From Chlorops oryzae (lineage: Eukaryota; Arthropoda; Insecta; Diptera; Chloropidae), in the NCBI GenBank assembly GCA_020466095.1, contig CM035807.1, forward strand, positions 50,000,752-50,064,751: DNA of 64,000 nt. The letters are read 5' to 3'. The position numbers and the translations under genes are program-made. Positions 10,101 to 20,207 of the stretch are shown here, piece by piece. Position 1 is the stretch's first letter, and each line of letters begins with the position of its first letter. Under the pieces are notes generated by a model that was not told the origin of the DNA, did not search any database, and worked only from the letters and a program-made list of their open reading frames with translations.

Positions 10101-13100
10101 ATGTCAAACGATAACGCTGCCTTGTCTGATGCTGATGTCAATGGAACACGTGCCAGATTTTTTAAACTAAAGTCGCAGGCAATATCTGATCAATTAGAAT
10201 CATTGAAGCATCGCCTAAATTCCACTCGTCTTCGAGAGCTTAATGTAGAGGAATTGCAGTTGCAATTAGAGCTTTCGGAGAAATTGCAAAAATCTTTCGA
10301 TATAGCTCATGATGGTCTCGAAGAATTGGATTTCAGCGAAATAGGCAGCGATCTACGGCAGAATTTTGATGAAACAGTCGTGGCATTAAAATCGGCTATC
10401 CAAACCGAATTGCGGAAAAGGATCAGCACAAATATTCATTCATCCACGATGTTTCCAAATGAGCTCAACGGTATGACAGCTCACTCATTCGCGAACCGTT
10501 CAAGGTCAAGGCTACCAGATCTCAAATTGCCAACGTTCAGCGGTGCTTACACGGAGTGGGCCGATTTTTCTTCGATGTTCAACAGTGTCGTTGGAGACTG
10601 CTCCGATTTAAGCAAAATTGAAAAATTCCAGCACTTGCGCTCGTGCCTCAAGGGTTCGGCATTGGATACTGTTCGCTCATTGGAAATTAATGAATCTAAT
10701 TTTGATTTAGCAATATCCTTGTTGGAAAAACGGTTTAATAAAAAGCGTCTTGTCTTTCAGGCGCATGTCAAAGAGATTCTGGGTCTACAGAAAATCGAAT
10801 CAGCTCCAGTTTCTAAGCTTCGTGAATTATCGGATAAGCTCAATGCGCACATGCGTGCGTTACAGTCCATGGGAGAATCGACACAAATAGCCGAGATTTT
10901 CTTGATACAAACAGTACTTAAAAAGGTCGATAAGACAACGCAATCTAAATGGGAGGAATCCACTCCATTTAATATCATTCCATCATGGGAATCATTCTCA
11001 ACGTTTTTGGAACAGCGATGTCAAACTTTGGAAAATATGGAACATGCTATGGCGGAGCCATCGCCTAGCAATCAGGTGGGAAAAAATAATAAACCTAAAA
11101 ATAATCCCTCAAATAGATCAGCATTAGCTGCTAATGCATCTAATAATGCTTGTGTTTTTTGCGATAATGACTCACATTCCATATACAGTTGCTTTAAGTT
11201 TGGTAGCTTATCAGCGTCTGCTCGTTTGAAAGAGGTAAAAAGGCTGGAATTGTGCTTAAATTGCCTAAAAAAGGGCCATCAGGTGCGAGCGTGCAAGTCT
11301 GGGCCATGCAAAAGCTGCAGCTCCAAGCATCACACCCTACTGCATTTGAACTCTGCAATCGCTGAGGCATTGCCAGCATCTACTGGGCCGCAAGGTGACT
11401 CTTCTGGATCTTCACCTGGTCATCCAGGCGTATCGCTCAACGCTTCTTCGCTCGCTGCATCGCTCAATGCCAAAGGAATCGATTGTGACACCGTTCTCTT
11501 GGCCACTGCAGTTGTTTTAGTTAAAAATCGCTTTGGAATGCTCATCAATTGTCGTGCGCTTTTGGACTCTGGCTCGCAGATCAATTTCGTGACATCTCGT
11601 CTAGCGAATCAGCTCCAGCTTAGAAAAATCAAGTCATCAACTTCTGTTTCTGGAATTGGAGAAACAAACTTTGCTACAGAAGGATTCACCGTCAATCTCT
11701 TCATACAGTCGAAAACATCAGAATATTCCACGAATATAACAGCTCTGTTAGCTTCGACAATCACAGATAATCAGCCAGGTCATACCTTTGAAAAGGCTTC
11801 TTGGAACATTCCGGAAAACATTCGTCTAGCCGATCCCCAGTTCAACAGGTCGCAGCGGATTGATTTGCTTATTGGGGCAAATCTGTTTTTTGAGCTACTT
11901 TGTGTTGGCCAGATTCATCTTGGATCGACTCTTCCTCTTTTGCAAAAAACACGACTAGGATGGGTCGTATCTGGCGTCATTCAACACTCACATAAGGTAT
12001 CTTCGTTAGCAGCTCATCATTATCCTCCTCTTGATGATGAAATCACCATGCGTATTGACGAATTGGTTCGACGATTTTGGGACGTTGAAAACTGTATTGA
12101 GCCCATCATTCAGGTATCAAAGGAAGAGCTCGACTGTGAGGCTCACTTCCTAGCACATTACTCTCGCTTGGCAACTGGTGAGTACTCTGTTCATCTACCG
12201 CTCAAATTCAATATCAATATGTTGGGGGATTCGTACCAACAAGCACTACGTCGATTTCTTAATTTGGAACGCAAATTGTCTCGTCGTAAAGAACTTAAGA
12301 TGCAGTACTCAGACTTTATCAAGGAATATGTCAATCTAAATCATATGTCTCGCGTCGATTCCAGTTCGTTCAGTCTTTGCAAATACTTTCTTCCTCATCA
12401 TTGCGTCATCAAATCAGAAAGCACTACAACCAAATTGAGGGTCGTATTTGATGGTTCGGCACCATCCTCTTCCGGTTACTCTTTAAATGATCTTTTGATG
12501 TCTGGACCCACAATTCAGCCTAAGTTGTTTAACATATTAATAAGATTTCGTACCTTTTCTATCGCTGTAACAGGTGATATCTGCAAGATGTATAGGTGCA
12601 TACGTGTCTCGCCGCCGGACAACTACATGCAGTGTATTTTGTGGCGAAATTCTCCAGATGAAGACATTGAAGTCTACAAGCTAGACACGGTCACGTATGG
12701 CACGAAGCCGGCATCATTTCTTTCGATTCGCTCAATGCACCAACTAGCACTCGATGAATCTGAAGAATTTCCAATTGGTTCCAAAATTGTCATACGGGAT
12801 TTCTATGTCGACGATCTCATTAGTGGCGGACAATCTAAGGAAGAAGTTCTACAAATCATTCGGCAAACTAAAGGCTTATTGGGCAAAAGTCAATTCAAAA
12901 TCCGAAAATGGTGTTCAAACGATCATACAATTCTTGGTCAAATTCCCGAAGAGGAAAGAGAAACCCTTTTGAAGTTTGATGACGGTAGCGACATTACAAA
13001 AACTCTTGGGCTCATATGGAGTCCTTCAAGTGACCATTTTTTGTTCTCCTCCTCCCCTTTGAAATTTTCGACCAAGCACACTAAACGTTCCGTACTTTCA

Positions 13101-15392
13101 GCAATTGCTCGATTTTATGATCCAATTGGACTACTTGGACCTGTCATAACCAAGGCAAAAATGTTATTGCAGCGTCTATGGAGAGAAAATCTGCATTGGG
13201 ATGAGAGTCTACCATCCTTCTTGAGCACTGCTTGGAGCAGCATCTGTAACGATCTAAGTAATGTAAAGCACTTCAATTTTCCTCGTTTCGTTTTGAAGCC
13301 AAATTCCTTCATTGAATTACATGGATTTTGTGATGCTAGCTTGGAAGCTTATGGTGCATGCATCTATGTCCGATCTTCTACTCCTCATGAAGTATCCTGT
13401 CAACTATTATGCTCCAAATCTCGAGTTTCACCATTGAAAACACTCACCGTTCCAAAGTTAGAACTTTGTGCGGCCACGTTACTGGCGCATCTTATGCATG
13501 AAGTCTCGCAAATGAATCTCTGTGATTGCAAATTTTATTGTTGGTCGGACTCTAAGGTCGCGTTGTCTTGGATAAGAGATGAGCCATCAAAATTCAACGT
13601 ATTTGTCTCAAATCGCATAGCAACAATTCAACAGCTCACACTCGGAATGACTTGGCGCTATGTTCCTACCGTATCTAATCCTGCAGATATCTTATCTAGA
13701 GGAGCGTTACCAAGTGAATTGCGGAGCTCATCATTGTGGAAATGTGGACCATCTTTTTTACTCACACACCAAAGTCAATGGCCCGAATCTTGTCTTCATA
13801 ATCTCTCGGAATTGCCAGAAGTCCGAAAAAAGGCACTTCTCATCACTTCACCTAGTATCGACATGACTATCAATTGCAAATACCTCAACAATTTCACCAC
13901 GATGCAAAGGATATTTGCTTACATCTATAAATTTGTGAACAAAATCAAATCACCTCGACTTACAACCCTTGATGTGCAACATGGAACACACCTGATTCTC
14001 CGACACGTCCAGCAAGTCACCTTATGGGATGAATACAAGACGCTCAAGTCCAATCAGCAAATAAAGGCTTCAAGTCGCTTGTCTTCTCTTTATCCATTTT
14101 TAGATAGCCATGGGCTCATTCGAGTGGGCGGTCGCTTGAAAAATTCGAATCTTTGTTTCGAATCTCGTCATCCTATAATTTTATCTAACAATCACCCGCT
14201 AACATTTGCTATTATCAAACACTTTCATGAAAAAAATCTTCATTCAGGTCCATCCGCGCTTCTCGCAGCAATAAGAAGTCAATTCTGGGTTTTAGGAGGC
14301 CGAAAGACAGTCTCTCGGGTTACCAGAAAATGCATCAGATGTTTTCGCACGAGGCCGCGTTTAATGGAGCACATTATGGCTGATTTGCCTAGGGAGCGTG
14401 TGGAGTCATCGAGAGCATTCCTTGTGACTGGAGTAGACCTTTGCGGGCCCTTTTATTACAAACCAGAATCGCGTAACAAGCAGCCAATAAAATGCTACGT
14501 CAGCGTGTTCATTTGTTTTAGTACCAAAGCGGTTCACCTTGAGGTCGTCAAGGATCTATCCACTCCATCGTTCATCAACGCTTTAAAGAGGTTCATTTTT
14601 ACACGAGGAAAACCAAACTGCATCTGGTCGGATAATGCGACCAACTTCGTTGGAGCTAAGAATGAACTCCTAGAATTACGTCAATTATTCTTAAACAGCG
14701 AGCATCAAAAATCCGTTCACCAATATTGTCTCACGGACAACATCGACTGGAAGTTCATACCTCCGCGGTCGCCCCACTTTGGTGGCCTTTGGGAGGCCGC
14801 GGTGAAAACTGCCAAGTATCATTTCTCTCGGGCAGTCGGCACCATTGTACTCGGATTTGACGAATTGCGCACACTTGTCTGCCAAGTGGCGGCCATAGTT
14901 AACTCTCGACCTCTCTTTCCTCTTTCAGAAGATCCTGCCGACCTGGACGTATTGACGCCAGCTCATTTCTTAACTGGCGCTCCCCACTCCTCCTTCGTCG
15001 AGCCTAATCTAACCGAGCTTAATTGCAACAGGCTTGATCGATGGCAGCATGTGACTTATCTTCAGCAAATTTTTTGGAGACGCTGGAGCGAGGAATATCT
15101 TACTCTTCTTCAGCAGCGATCAAAATGGCGAACCACTAAACCTGGCCTTCAAATAAATGATATCGTTTTAATCAAGGATGAAAATCTACCCCCTTTGAAG
15201 TGGCCATTAGCGAGAGTGACAGAACTTGTTCAAGGAAACGACCATGTAGCTCGAGTAGCCATCTTGCAAACGGCCATTGGCTCTACAAGAAGAGCCGTCA
15301 ACAAGCTATGTTTACTTCCGCTGAAGGAGGTTGAAAGCCCAGATCTTCCAACGGGGGGAGTATGTTGTGAGCAGCAGCATCACCCTGCTTAG
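10101..15392 (+). CDS. BEL/Pao Gag-Pol polyprotein, intact, 1763 aa
   Basis: This polyprotein encodes capsid, protease, reverse transcriptase/RNase H and integrase. Gag (DUF1759-like) covers about residues 130-320. Cys-His knuckles follow (CVFCDNDSHSIYSC, CLNCLKKGHQVRAC, CKSCSSKHHTLLH; about 350-415). The retropepsin (DUF1758) active site is LLDSGSQ with Asp489. RT carries an intact YVDD at residues 902-905. The Pao/peptidase-A17 and RNase H-like region follows (GFCDASLEAYGA, WSDSKVAL). Integrase has the HHCC zinc domain (about 1375-1420), Asp1446, Asp1511 and Glu1565 (GLWEAAVK), then a C-terminal DUF5641-like domain (NDIVLIKDENLPPLKWPLARV). The start is the first ATG after the leader repeats. 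The frame ends 30 bases inside the 3' LTR (stop 15390-15392). The length is typical for an autonomous BEL element. Confidence 0.96.
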   Translation: MSNDNAALSDADVNGTRARFFKLKSQAISDQLESLKHRLNSTRLRELNVEELQLQLELSEKLQKSFDIAHDGLEELDFSEIGSDLRQNFDETVVALKSAIQTELRKRISTNIHSSTMFPNELNGMTAHSFANRSRSRLPDLKLPTFSGAYTEWADFSSMFNSVVGDCSDLSKIEKFQHLRSCLKGSALDTVRSLEINESNFDLAISLLEKRFNKKRLVFQAHVKEILGLQKIESAPVSKLRELSDKLNAHMRALQSMGESTQIAEIFLIQTVLKKVDKTTQSKWEESTPFNIIPSWESFSTFLEQRCQTLENMEHAMAEPSPSNQVGKNNKPKNNPSNRSALAANASNNACVFCDNDSHSIYSCFKFGSLSASARLKEVKRLELCLNCLKKGHQVRACKSGPCKSCSSKHHTLLHLNSAIAEALPASTGPQGDSSGSSPGHPGVSLNASSLAASLNAKGIDCDTVLLATAVVLVKNRFGMLINCRALLDSGSQINFVTSRLANQLQLRKIKSSTSVSGIGETNFATEGFTVNLFIQSKTSEYSTNITALLASTITDNQPGHTFEKASWNIPENIRLADPQFNRSQRIDLLIGANLFFELLCVGQIHLGSTLPLLQKTRLGWVVSGVIQHSHKVSSLAAHHYPPLDDEITMRIDELVRRFWDVENCIEPIIQVSKEELDCEAHFLAHYSRLATGEYSVHLPLKFNINMLGDSYQQALRRFLNLERKLSRRKELKMQYSDFIKEYVNLNHMSRVDSSSFSLCKYFLPHHCVIKSESTTTKLRVVFDGSAPSSSGYSLNDLLMSGPTIQPKLFNILIRFRTFSIAVTGDICKMYRCIRVSPPDNYMQCILWRNSPDEDIEVYKLDTVTYGTKPASFLSIRSMHQLALDESEEFPIGSKIVIRDFYVDDLISGGQSKEEVLQIIRQTKGLLGKSQFKIRKWCSNDHTILGQIPEEERETLLKFDDGSDITKTLGLIWSPSSDHFLFSSSPLKFSTKHTKRSVLSAIARFYDPIGLLGPVITKAKMLLQRLWRENLHWDESLPSFLSTAWSSICNDLSNVKHFNFPRFVLKPNSFIELHGFCDASLEAYGACIYVRSSTPHEVSCQLLCSKSRVSPLKTLTVPKLELCAATLLAHLMHEVSQMNLCDCKFYCWSDSKVALSWIRDEPSKFNVFVSNRIATIQQLTLGMTWRYVPTVSNPADILSRGALPSELRSSSLWKCGPSFLLTHQSQWPESCLHNLSELPEVRKKALLITSPSIDMTINCKYLNNFTTMQRIFAYIYKFVNKIKSPRLTTLDVQHGTHLILRHVQQVTLWDEYKTLKSNQQIKASSRLSSLYPFLDSHGLIRVGGRLKNSNLCFESRHPIILSNNHPLTFAIIKHFHEKNLHSGPSALLAAIRSQFWVLGGRKTVSRVTRKCIRCFRTRPRLMEHIMADLPRERVESSRAFLVTGVDLCGPFYYKPESRNKQPIKCYVSVFICFSTKAVHLEVVKDLSTPSFINALKRFIFTRGKPNCIWSDNATNFVGAKNELLELRQLFLNSEHQKSVHQYCLTDNIDWKFIPPRSPHFGGLWEAAVKTAKYHFSRAVGTIVLGFDELRTLVCQVAAIVNSRPLFPLSEDPADLDVLTPAHFLTGAPHSSFVEPNLTELNCNRLDRWQHVTYLQQIFWRRWSEEYLTLLQQRSKWRTTKPGLQINDIVLIKDENLPPLKWPLARVTELVQGNDHVARVAILQTAIGSTRRAVNKLCLLPLKEVESPDLPTGGVCCEQQHHPA

Positions 15393-15792
15393 AATATGTT
15401 GTGAGCAGCAGCATCACCCTGTTTAGAATTACTTAAAATCGAGTCAATATTGTAACGTTAGATTTTTTGCATTCCGTATGTCTTCACATTCTTTGTCATC
15501 TTTCTTGCATACGTATGTAAAGCAGTAGCATCAGAGCATTAGTTAGTCTTTTAGCAACTCCGCAGCAGTAAAGTTCTTTGTTTTTCTTTTATAAATCGCA
15601 GAGCACTTGGCTCTCTCTATTTTCAACTTAAACCTCAAATTTAAATGTATTTAGCTTTAATTCTCCGCGAACCAAATAAATATTTATAACGTTAATGAAC
15701 TCTTACGGCTTTTCTTTAATCTGTCGCGGCTAGAATTTTGTGGAAATAAAAAATAGACTCAAGCTAGCAAAAAAAGCGTGCTAGCTCAAACA
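15363..15792 (+). repeat. BEL-D 3' LTR
   Basis: 430 bp, matching the 5' LTR base for base as far as I checked, including the 34-bp terminal duplication (15363-15396, 15397-15430). It is preceded by the purine tract at about 15351-15362. The foldback arm resumes at 15793. Confidence 0.93.
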
Positions 15793-15861
15793 ACCCCCTT
15801 GAAGAGGGAGGAGGGTATCAGTGATAGTGAGTTGTGAATCTAAACCATCCAGGGCGCCACC
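15793..15861. repeat. foldback right inverted arm, outer end
   Basis: Near-exact reverse complement of 7197-7265, displaced from the rest of the right arm (8159-8826) by BEL-D. The foldback ends somewhere between 15861 and about 15888. After that the sequence reads as BEL relic E gag, so the foldback itself probably inserted in a BEL gag. Confidence 0.75.
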
Positions 15862-16253
15862 CAAACGCATATGAGTCCAGTTGAAAACTTTTTCATTTGC
15901 TACAGAAAACGAGTTCTGCAGGGCGATTCTGTAAATTTTTTCCGATATATGTTTCGTTATTATACGATTTCATCGCTTGCATTAGCAAATGTGTGATTCT
16001 GTATTTTTGTCGCTAGGAATAGTAGGCAAGGCTAATTTGTTAACGATGAAAAATTCGAAAAGTTGGCAACGCGTCTTCAAAATTTAAAATTTTTGAAAGT
16101 TTTCCTTTATTGATTTCGGATTTTGATGAATAGGTAAGTACCTATCTTTAATTTTTTTATATAACAGTTTGCAGAATTTTTTATTTCACAATAGAAATGA
16201 AACACGAAAAGAAAATTTGAAGCTCCCGCGCAAATCAAAAACAGTTAACGGTC

Positions 16254-17149
16254 ATGATTGACTTTTTCATGCAGAACAGTGGGTTGGCGGAAGGACGTTT
16301 CCAATCTGTACACGGGAAAATGGAGTGCAAAAAAAGTGGTTGGAGCTCGCCGAAATTTTGAATAACATGGTTGGAGCTTACAAAAGTGTGGAACAATGGC
16401 AAGTTGTAAGAGATGAAAGTTAGAATGTCAACCAAAGACTGTATTGACATGTCGTTGTAGGTTTGGCGTGACTTGAAGAGAAGAACTTCAATAAAAGTTC
16501 GCGATCGTAGGAGGGACCTTGCGAAAACAGGCAACAGAATAGTGGAACAAGGGGAGCTCACTGAGCTAGAGAAAAAAATTGTTTAGCTTTTAGGCACGGA
16601 TTATGTGCAAGGAAGTGCTGACTGCCCAGACAGCCTTCCCGAAGAAGAGGTTATATAACACGGGTTACCATTAAACATTTTGATAATTAAGTTGGTGTTA
16701 TTTACAGCATCTTCAGTTAGCGCTTGAAAGTGGAGACGAGGAAACGTTGGCGCAATCTCCAACAGTAATAAATAGCTTCACTATTGAGTCCGAAAACAGT
16801 GATGCGACACCTTCCACCTCGAAAAGGCGACGAATATATCGCACAATCGCACGCACTCCAAGAAAAAACAACGAAGACGATACGAAGAAGCAGTTTTTGG
16901 ACCTTGCAAAACAGCAAGCGGATGCATTGAAGGTAACGGTTTTGTTAACAAATTCACCATTAGAAGCATTTTTTCTTTTATCAGAGTTTGGCTGAAGCGT
17001 CTAAAGCCAATTCGGAAGCGGTGCTGGCAACATCGCAGGCACTTGATCGAATTGCAACAACCATGGAAGGGAGCAACCGAGAAATTGCGAAGGCAATCAA
17101 CAAACTTGCGGATGCCTTAGAAAAAGGATGCGATAAAAGCGACAAATGA
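16254..17149 (+). pseudogene. PIF/Harbinger Myb/SANT-like accessory protein
   Basis: Harbinger elements carry a second gene whose product binds DNA and helps the transposase enter the nucleus. Exon 1 (16254-16405) has IDFFMQNSGLAEGRF then, after a frameshift near 16330, KKWLELAEILNN and YKSVEQWQV. A 55-base GT-AG intron (16406-16460) precedes VWRDLKRR...VRDRRRDLAKTGN. This is a zeste/SANT-like fold. An in-frame TAG lies at 16582-16584. A further intron ends at about 16707. A third exon carries a basic stretch and a glutamine-rich segment, then intron 16933-16984, and the last exon encodes a helical tail ending at 17147-17149. The introns look functional, but one frameshift and one stop break the gene. 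Confidence 0.8.
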
Positions 17150-17337
17150 TATGTAACTTCTGTGAAGCTAACCTTTGTTTTAATTTGTTGTTTTTTTTTG
17201 TATTAAAAACGCAATCATTGAATATTTGGTTATTAGCATTGTTTAATTCTTGTTTGTTTCTACTGAAAATACAAAATAGTTTATGGAAAAAATTATTAAG
17301 TGGGTATTAAACTTTTCCATTCCGGTGGTATACATAC

Positions 17338-18534
17338 CTATGTGAAACTCGAAGCTATGATTCGATCTTGTATTCTTCTGTCAATAGACAGATTCGATCC
17401 GGTTGGAGCTCGTGGTGTATGCTCTTGCACATATGATTCGTAAGAGTGATCATCTATTTCGTTTTCCCCTTCTGATAGCAGCAAGTTGTGCAGCACGCAG
17501 CACGCATTTACGAGCTTGCCTGCGAATCCTGGTTGGTACATAAGAACCCTCTCACGGGAAAGGCAGCGCCAGGTTGACTTTAAGACCCCAAAGAGTCGTT
17601 CGATTGGGTTTCTCGCCTTGCAAAGAGCCTCGTTATACCGGAACCTTGGTGTTCCTTCTGGCTCATTTGGCAAAGGGGTCATAAGCCACGGCTCTAGAGG
17701 ATACCCAGAGTCTCCTATAAATAAAAGTAATCAAGAAAATAGGAAGAGTATGTATAAAGTTACATACATACCAATCAAAAAGAAAAGTTCTCCCATGTCA
17801 TATGCACGATTCATGACCATCCGGGCGGCTGAGGAGTTCCATATAAATGCGTCGTGCCGTGCTCCAGGAAATCGAGCGTTAACGTTCAATATACATACCA
17901 TATCATATACAAACCATTTGGAAATTTGAGGAGTGGTAACCGTGGTGGTTGACAAACGCTTCCTCGTGCACGTATGGTCCGCGTATTGCAACGTGTGTGC
18001 AATCAATCGCTCCTATAGCTCCATGAAATGGAGCCGGCGCTGTAGCAAAAGTGGCTATCGCTGCATTCCGCTCATTCTGCGTCATTGGGAATCTGACGAT
18101 CCGACGCAGGAGCACATCATTAATTGCATCAGTAACCCTGTGAATGCAACGACTTATTGACGTCTGGCTTAACGAAATGCCCCATTGCTGTCCAACTGGA
18201 CGCTGGTAGCATCCTGTTGCGTAGAACCGCAAAGCCGCAAGAACCTTAAAAAAAATTATTCAAGCTAAAAATCACTTTGAAATATCATACAACGCCACAC
18301 TTGTGTCTCCTTGGATATAGCAGTTATTCTTGAAGAGTGCAAATTCGTCTCTATTTTTTCGGTTAACTCTAAGGCCGTCTCCGTTGTTAATCGATAGAGT
18401 TTCTTAAACGCTCCCTCGCTAAGATCGAATGGGTTGTTACATTCTCGTAAGCTCCGGCGGTACATATTTCCTCTTTGTCTGCCTGCCATTAACTCATTCT
18501 CAATTATTGAGTTTGCTAAATACGAATACGCCAT
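17338..18534 (-). pseudogene. PIF/Harbinger DDE transposase, intron-containing, frameshifted
   Basis: This enzyme would cut and rejoin the element ends. Exon 1 (18534-18301; start MAYSYL) holds the helical N-terminus. A 56-base GT-AG intron (18300-18245) follows. Exon 2 (18244-17773) carries GAIGAIDCTHVAI (first catalytic Asp) and, after a frameshift near 17910, LNVNARFPGARHDAFIW. A second GT-AG intron (about 17772-17715) precedes exon 3, which has DSGYPLEPWLMTP (second Asp) and KARNPIERLFGVLK (catalytic Glu), ending at 17338. This is the DDE_Tnp_4 pattern. All catalytic blocks are present. One frameshift is the obvious lesion. Confidence 0.88.
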
Positions 18535-18794
18535 TTTACTTGAAGACAAAAAAAAACAATTCATTTTATATACCAAACGACGAAAATTCACATTTTTCTT
18601 ACCAATTCCGCTTTTTCAATATTGCGTTTAATTAATCCTGCCGCTATTTGACACTTTTATCATAAAAATTTATTTTGCGAGGTCAAAAAACTTGTCGACA
18701 AGGAAATCGCTAAAACAACGACTTATCGTTTCGAAATTTGTCGTTAAAAAATACAGAAATTAACTTTCGGTATTACGTTGCCAACTTTTTTATA

Positions 18795-20082
18795 TTAGGT
18801 GTAGTAAAAAGAAATCCATTATTTTTGCATTAAATTGAGGGCTTTATTTAAGATAGTTAGAATGACCCGATTTAGGTCAAATATGCGCCGTTTTGTTCGA
18901 TAACTTGTTGCCATTTTAAAGGTAATTTCATTATGCCTCTCTCATAGAAGCCCTCGTTCCTATTAGCAAAAAATTGAGGCAGTCGAATTTCAGAAGCCTC
19001 TCTTGAAGCGAATGTTTCACCAGCAAAATTGTTCGCCATGGACAGGAACAGATGGTAATCACTTGGTGCCAGGTCCGGACTATAAGGTGGATGCAGAAGA
19101 ACCTCCCAACCAAACTCCCGGAGCTTCTGGCGAGTCACTATCGATGTGTGTGGCCTGGCGTTGTCCTGATGGAACACAATTCCTCTCCTATTGGCCAAAG
19201 CTGGCCGCTTATGGGCGATTGCTTCCTTCAGACGGTCCAATTGTTGACAGTAGAGTTCCGAGTTAAGAGTTTTGCCGTATGGGAGCAGCTCATAGTAGAT
19301 AATTCCCTGCCAATCCCACCAAACACACAGCAAAACCTTCCTGGCCGTCAATCCTGGCTTGGCCACCGTTTCCGCCGGTTCACCGTGTTTCGACCACGAC
19401 CGTTTTCGCTTGACGTTGTCGTAAGTGACCCACTTTTCATCACCAGTCACCAACCGCTTCAGAAATGGGTCGATTTTGTTGCGGTTCAGCAGCGATTCGC
19501 AGATGGAAATTCGGTCTATGAGGTTTTTTTGCGTTAACTCCTGTGGCACCCATACATCGAGCTTCTTTGTGTATCCAGCCTTATTCAAATGGTTCCAAAC
19601 GGTTTTTTGTGCAATCTTTAGCTCTTTTGCAATCGAAACAGTGCTAACATGACGGTCGGACTCGATAATTTCCATGATTTTATCGACATTTTCGACAATT
19701 GGCCTTCCAGTGCGTGGTGCATCCTTGACATCGAAGTTACCGGAACGGAATCGACGAAACCAAAATTGCGCATGATTGGCTGTTACAGTATCAGGTCCAT
19801 AAACGCTATTCACATTTTCAGTCGCCTGGCTTGCGTTTTCTCCCTTATCGAAGAAAAACTGTAAAATGTAGCGAATTTTCTCTTTGCTGATGTCCATCTT
19901 TGACAAGCTCTCAAACAAAACTGAATCAATCAATCAAAAAAGTGTCAAGAAAGCTTTTTTAGTAGGAACTGTCATCTTTCTAATGCCCCCTAGCGGAACA
20001 CAATCGGACTTATACAACGCGAGATGCAGATAAATAACGCCATCTATTGGAAAAATAATGGATTTCTTTTTACTACACCTAA
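18795..20082 (-). mobile_element. mariner element, complete, with 32-bp perfect TIRs
   Basis: A 1288-bp element with perfect 32-bp inverted repeats beginning TTAGGTGTAGTAAAAAGAAA at 18795 and ending in its complement at 20082. TA duplications lie at 18793-18794 and 20083-20084. Size, TA target and a single intronless gene are all standard for mariner. It sits inside the right portion of the Harbinger element, so it is younger than that insertion. Perfect TIRs and an uninterrupted transposase suggest recent activity. Confidence 0.97.
18872..19933 (-). CDS. mariner transposase, uninterrupted
   Basis: Cut-and-paste transposase with an N-terminal helix-turn-helix pair (about residues 13-120), the mariner linker WVPQEL (128-133), and a DD34D catalytic domain: Asp165 in TGDEKW, Asp257 in HQDNARPH, Asp292 in YSPDLAPSDYHLF. 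There are 34 residues between the last two. The frame is 353 codons from the first ATG (19933). The second Met (codon 13, MDISKEK, at 19897) better matches the usual mariner start and the usual length near 340-345. No stop or frameshift is seen. Features such as NVKRKRSWSKHGEPA resemble the mellifera/rosa side of the family more than irritans. That subfamily placement is from memory. Confidence 0.95.
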   Translation of the reverse strand: MIDSVLFESLSKMDISKEKIRYILQFFFDKGENASQATENVNSVYGPDTVTANHAQFWFRRFRSGNFDVKDAPRTGRPIVENVDKIMEIIESDRHVSTVSIAKELKIAQKTVWNHLNKAGYTKKLDVWVPQELTQKNLIDRISICESLLNRNKIDPFLKRLVTGDEKWVTYDNVKRKRSWSKHGEPAETVAKPGLTARKVLLCVWWDWQGIIYYELLPYGKTLNSELYCQQLDRLKEAIAHKRPALANRRGIVFHQDNARPHTSIVTRQKLREFGWEVLLHPPYSPDLAPSDYHLFLSMANNFAGETFASREASEIRLPQFFANRNEGFYERGIMKLPLKWQQVIEQNGAYLT

Positions 20083-20207
20083 TATTTTAACGACAGCGAT
20101 CCGATAATCGATACAGATTTTTTTGCAGAATCGTTCAATCGTTAATTTTATCGCTAAGTTCATTTAACGATACGATTTACGTCGCAAACGAGTTACAGAA
20201 TCGCCCT

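Larger units (their letters stand above)
8827..15792 (+). mobile_element. full-length BEL/Pao retrotransposon BEL-D, apparently young
   Basis: The 6966-bp element is bounded by two LTRs of exactly 430 bp (8827-9256 and 15363-15792) that I read as identical. They start TGTTGTGAG and end CTCAAACA (TG...CA). A 5-bp target duplication, ACCCC, lies at 8822-8826 and 15793-15797. A primer-binding site follows the 5' LTR and a purine-rich tract (ACGGGGGGAGTA) precedes the 3' LTR. One uninterrupted polyprotein of 1763 codons fills the interior. Identical LTRs and an open frame indicate a recent insertion into the foldback arm. All parts of an autonomous BEL element are present. Confidence 0.95.
15920..20207. 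mobile_element. PIF/Harbinger DNA transposon (two genes), containing a mariner
   Basis: Its ends are the inverted repeat AGGGCGATTCTGTAA (15920-15934) and its complement (20193-20207). Flanking CTG triplets (15916-15918 and 20209-20211) would fit a 3-bp target duplication if the element includes one further base on each side. The interior has the two genes typical of the superfamily, arranged convergently: a Myb/SANT-like protein (plus) and a DDE transposase (minus), both intron-containing. Both genes are broken. A mariner inserted at 18795-20082 separates the right end. Without it the element is about 3.0 kb, a normal size. Confidence 0.88.

Noticed and set aside
16747..16995. 82-codon plus frame as a separate small gene
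   Set aside because: It is exon 3 plus intron of the Harbinger Myb/SANT-like gene. GT-AG borders at 16933-16984 fit.
19003..19652. Plus-strand frames of 75-161 codons over the mariner
   Set aside because: Antisense shadows of the intact minus-strand transposase.
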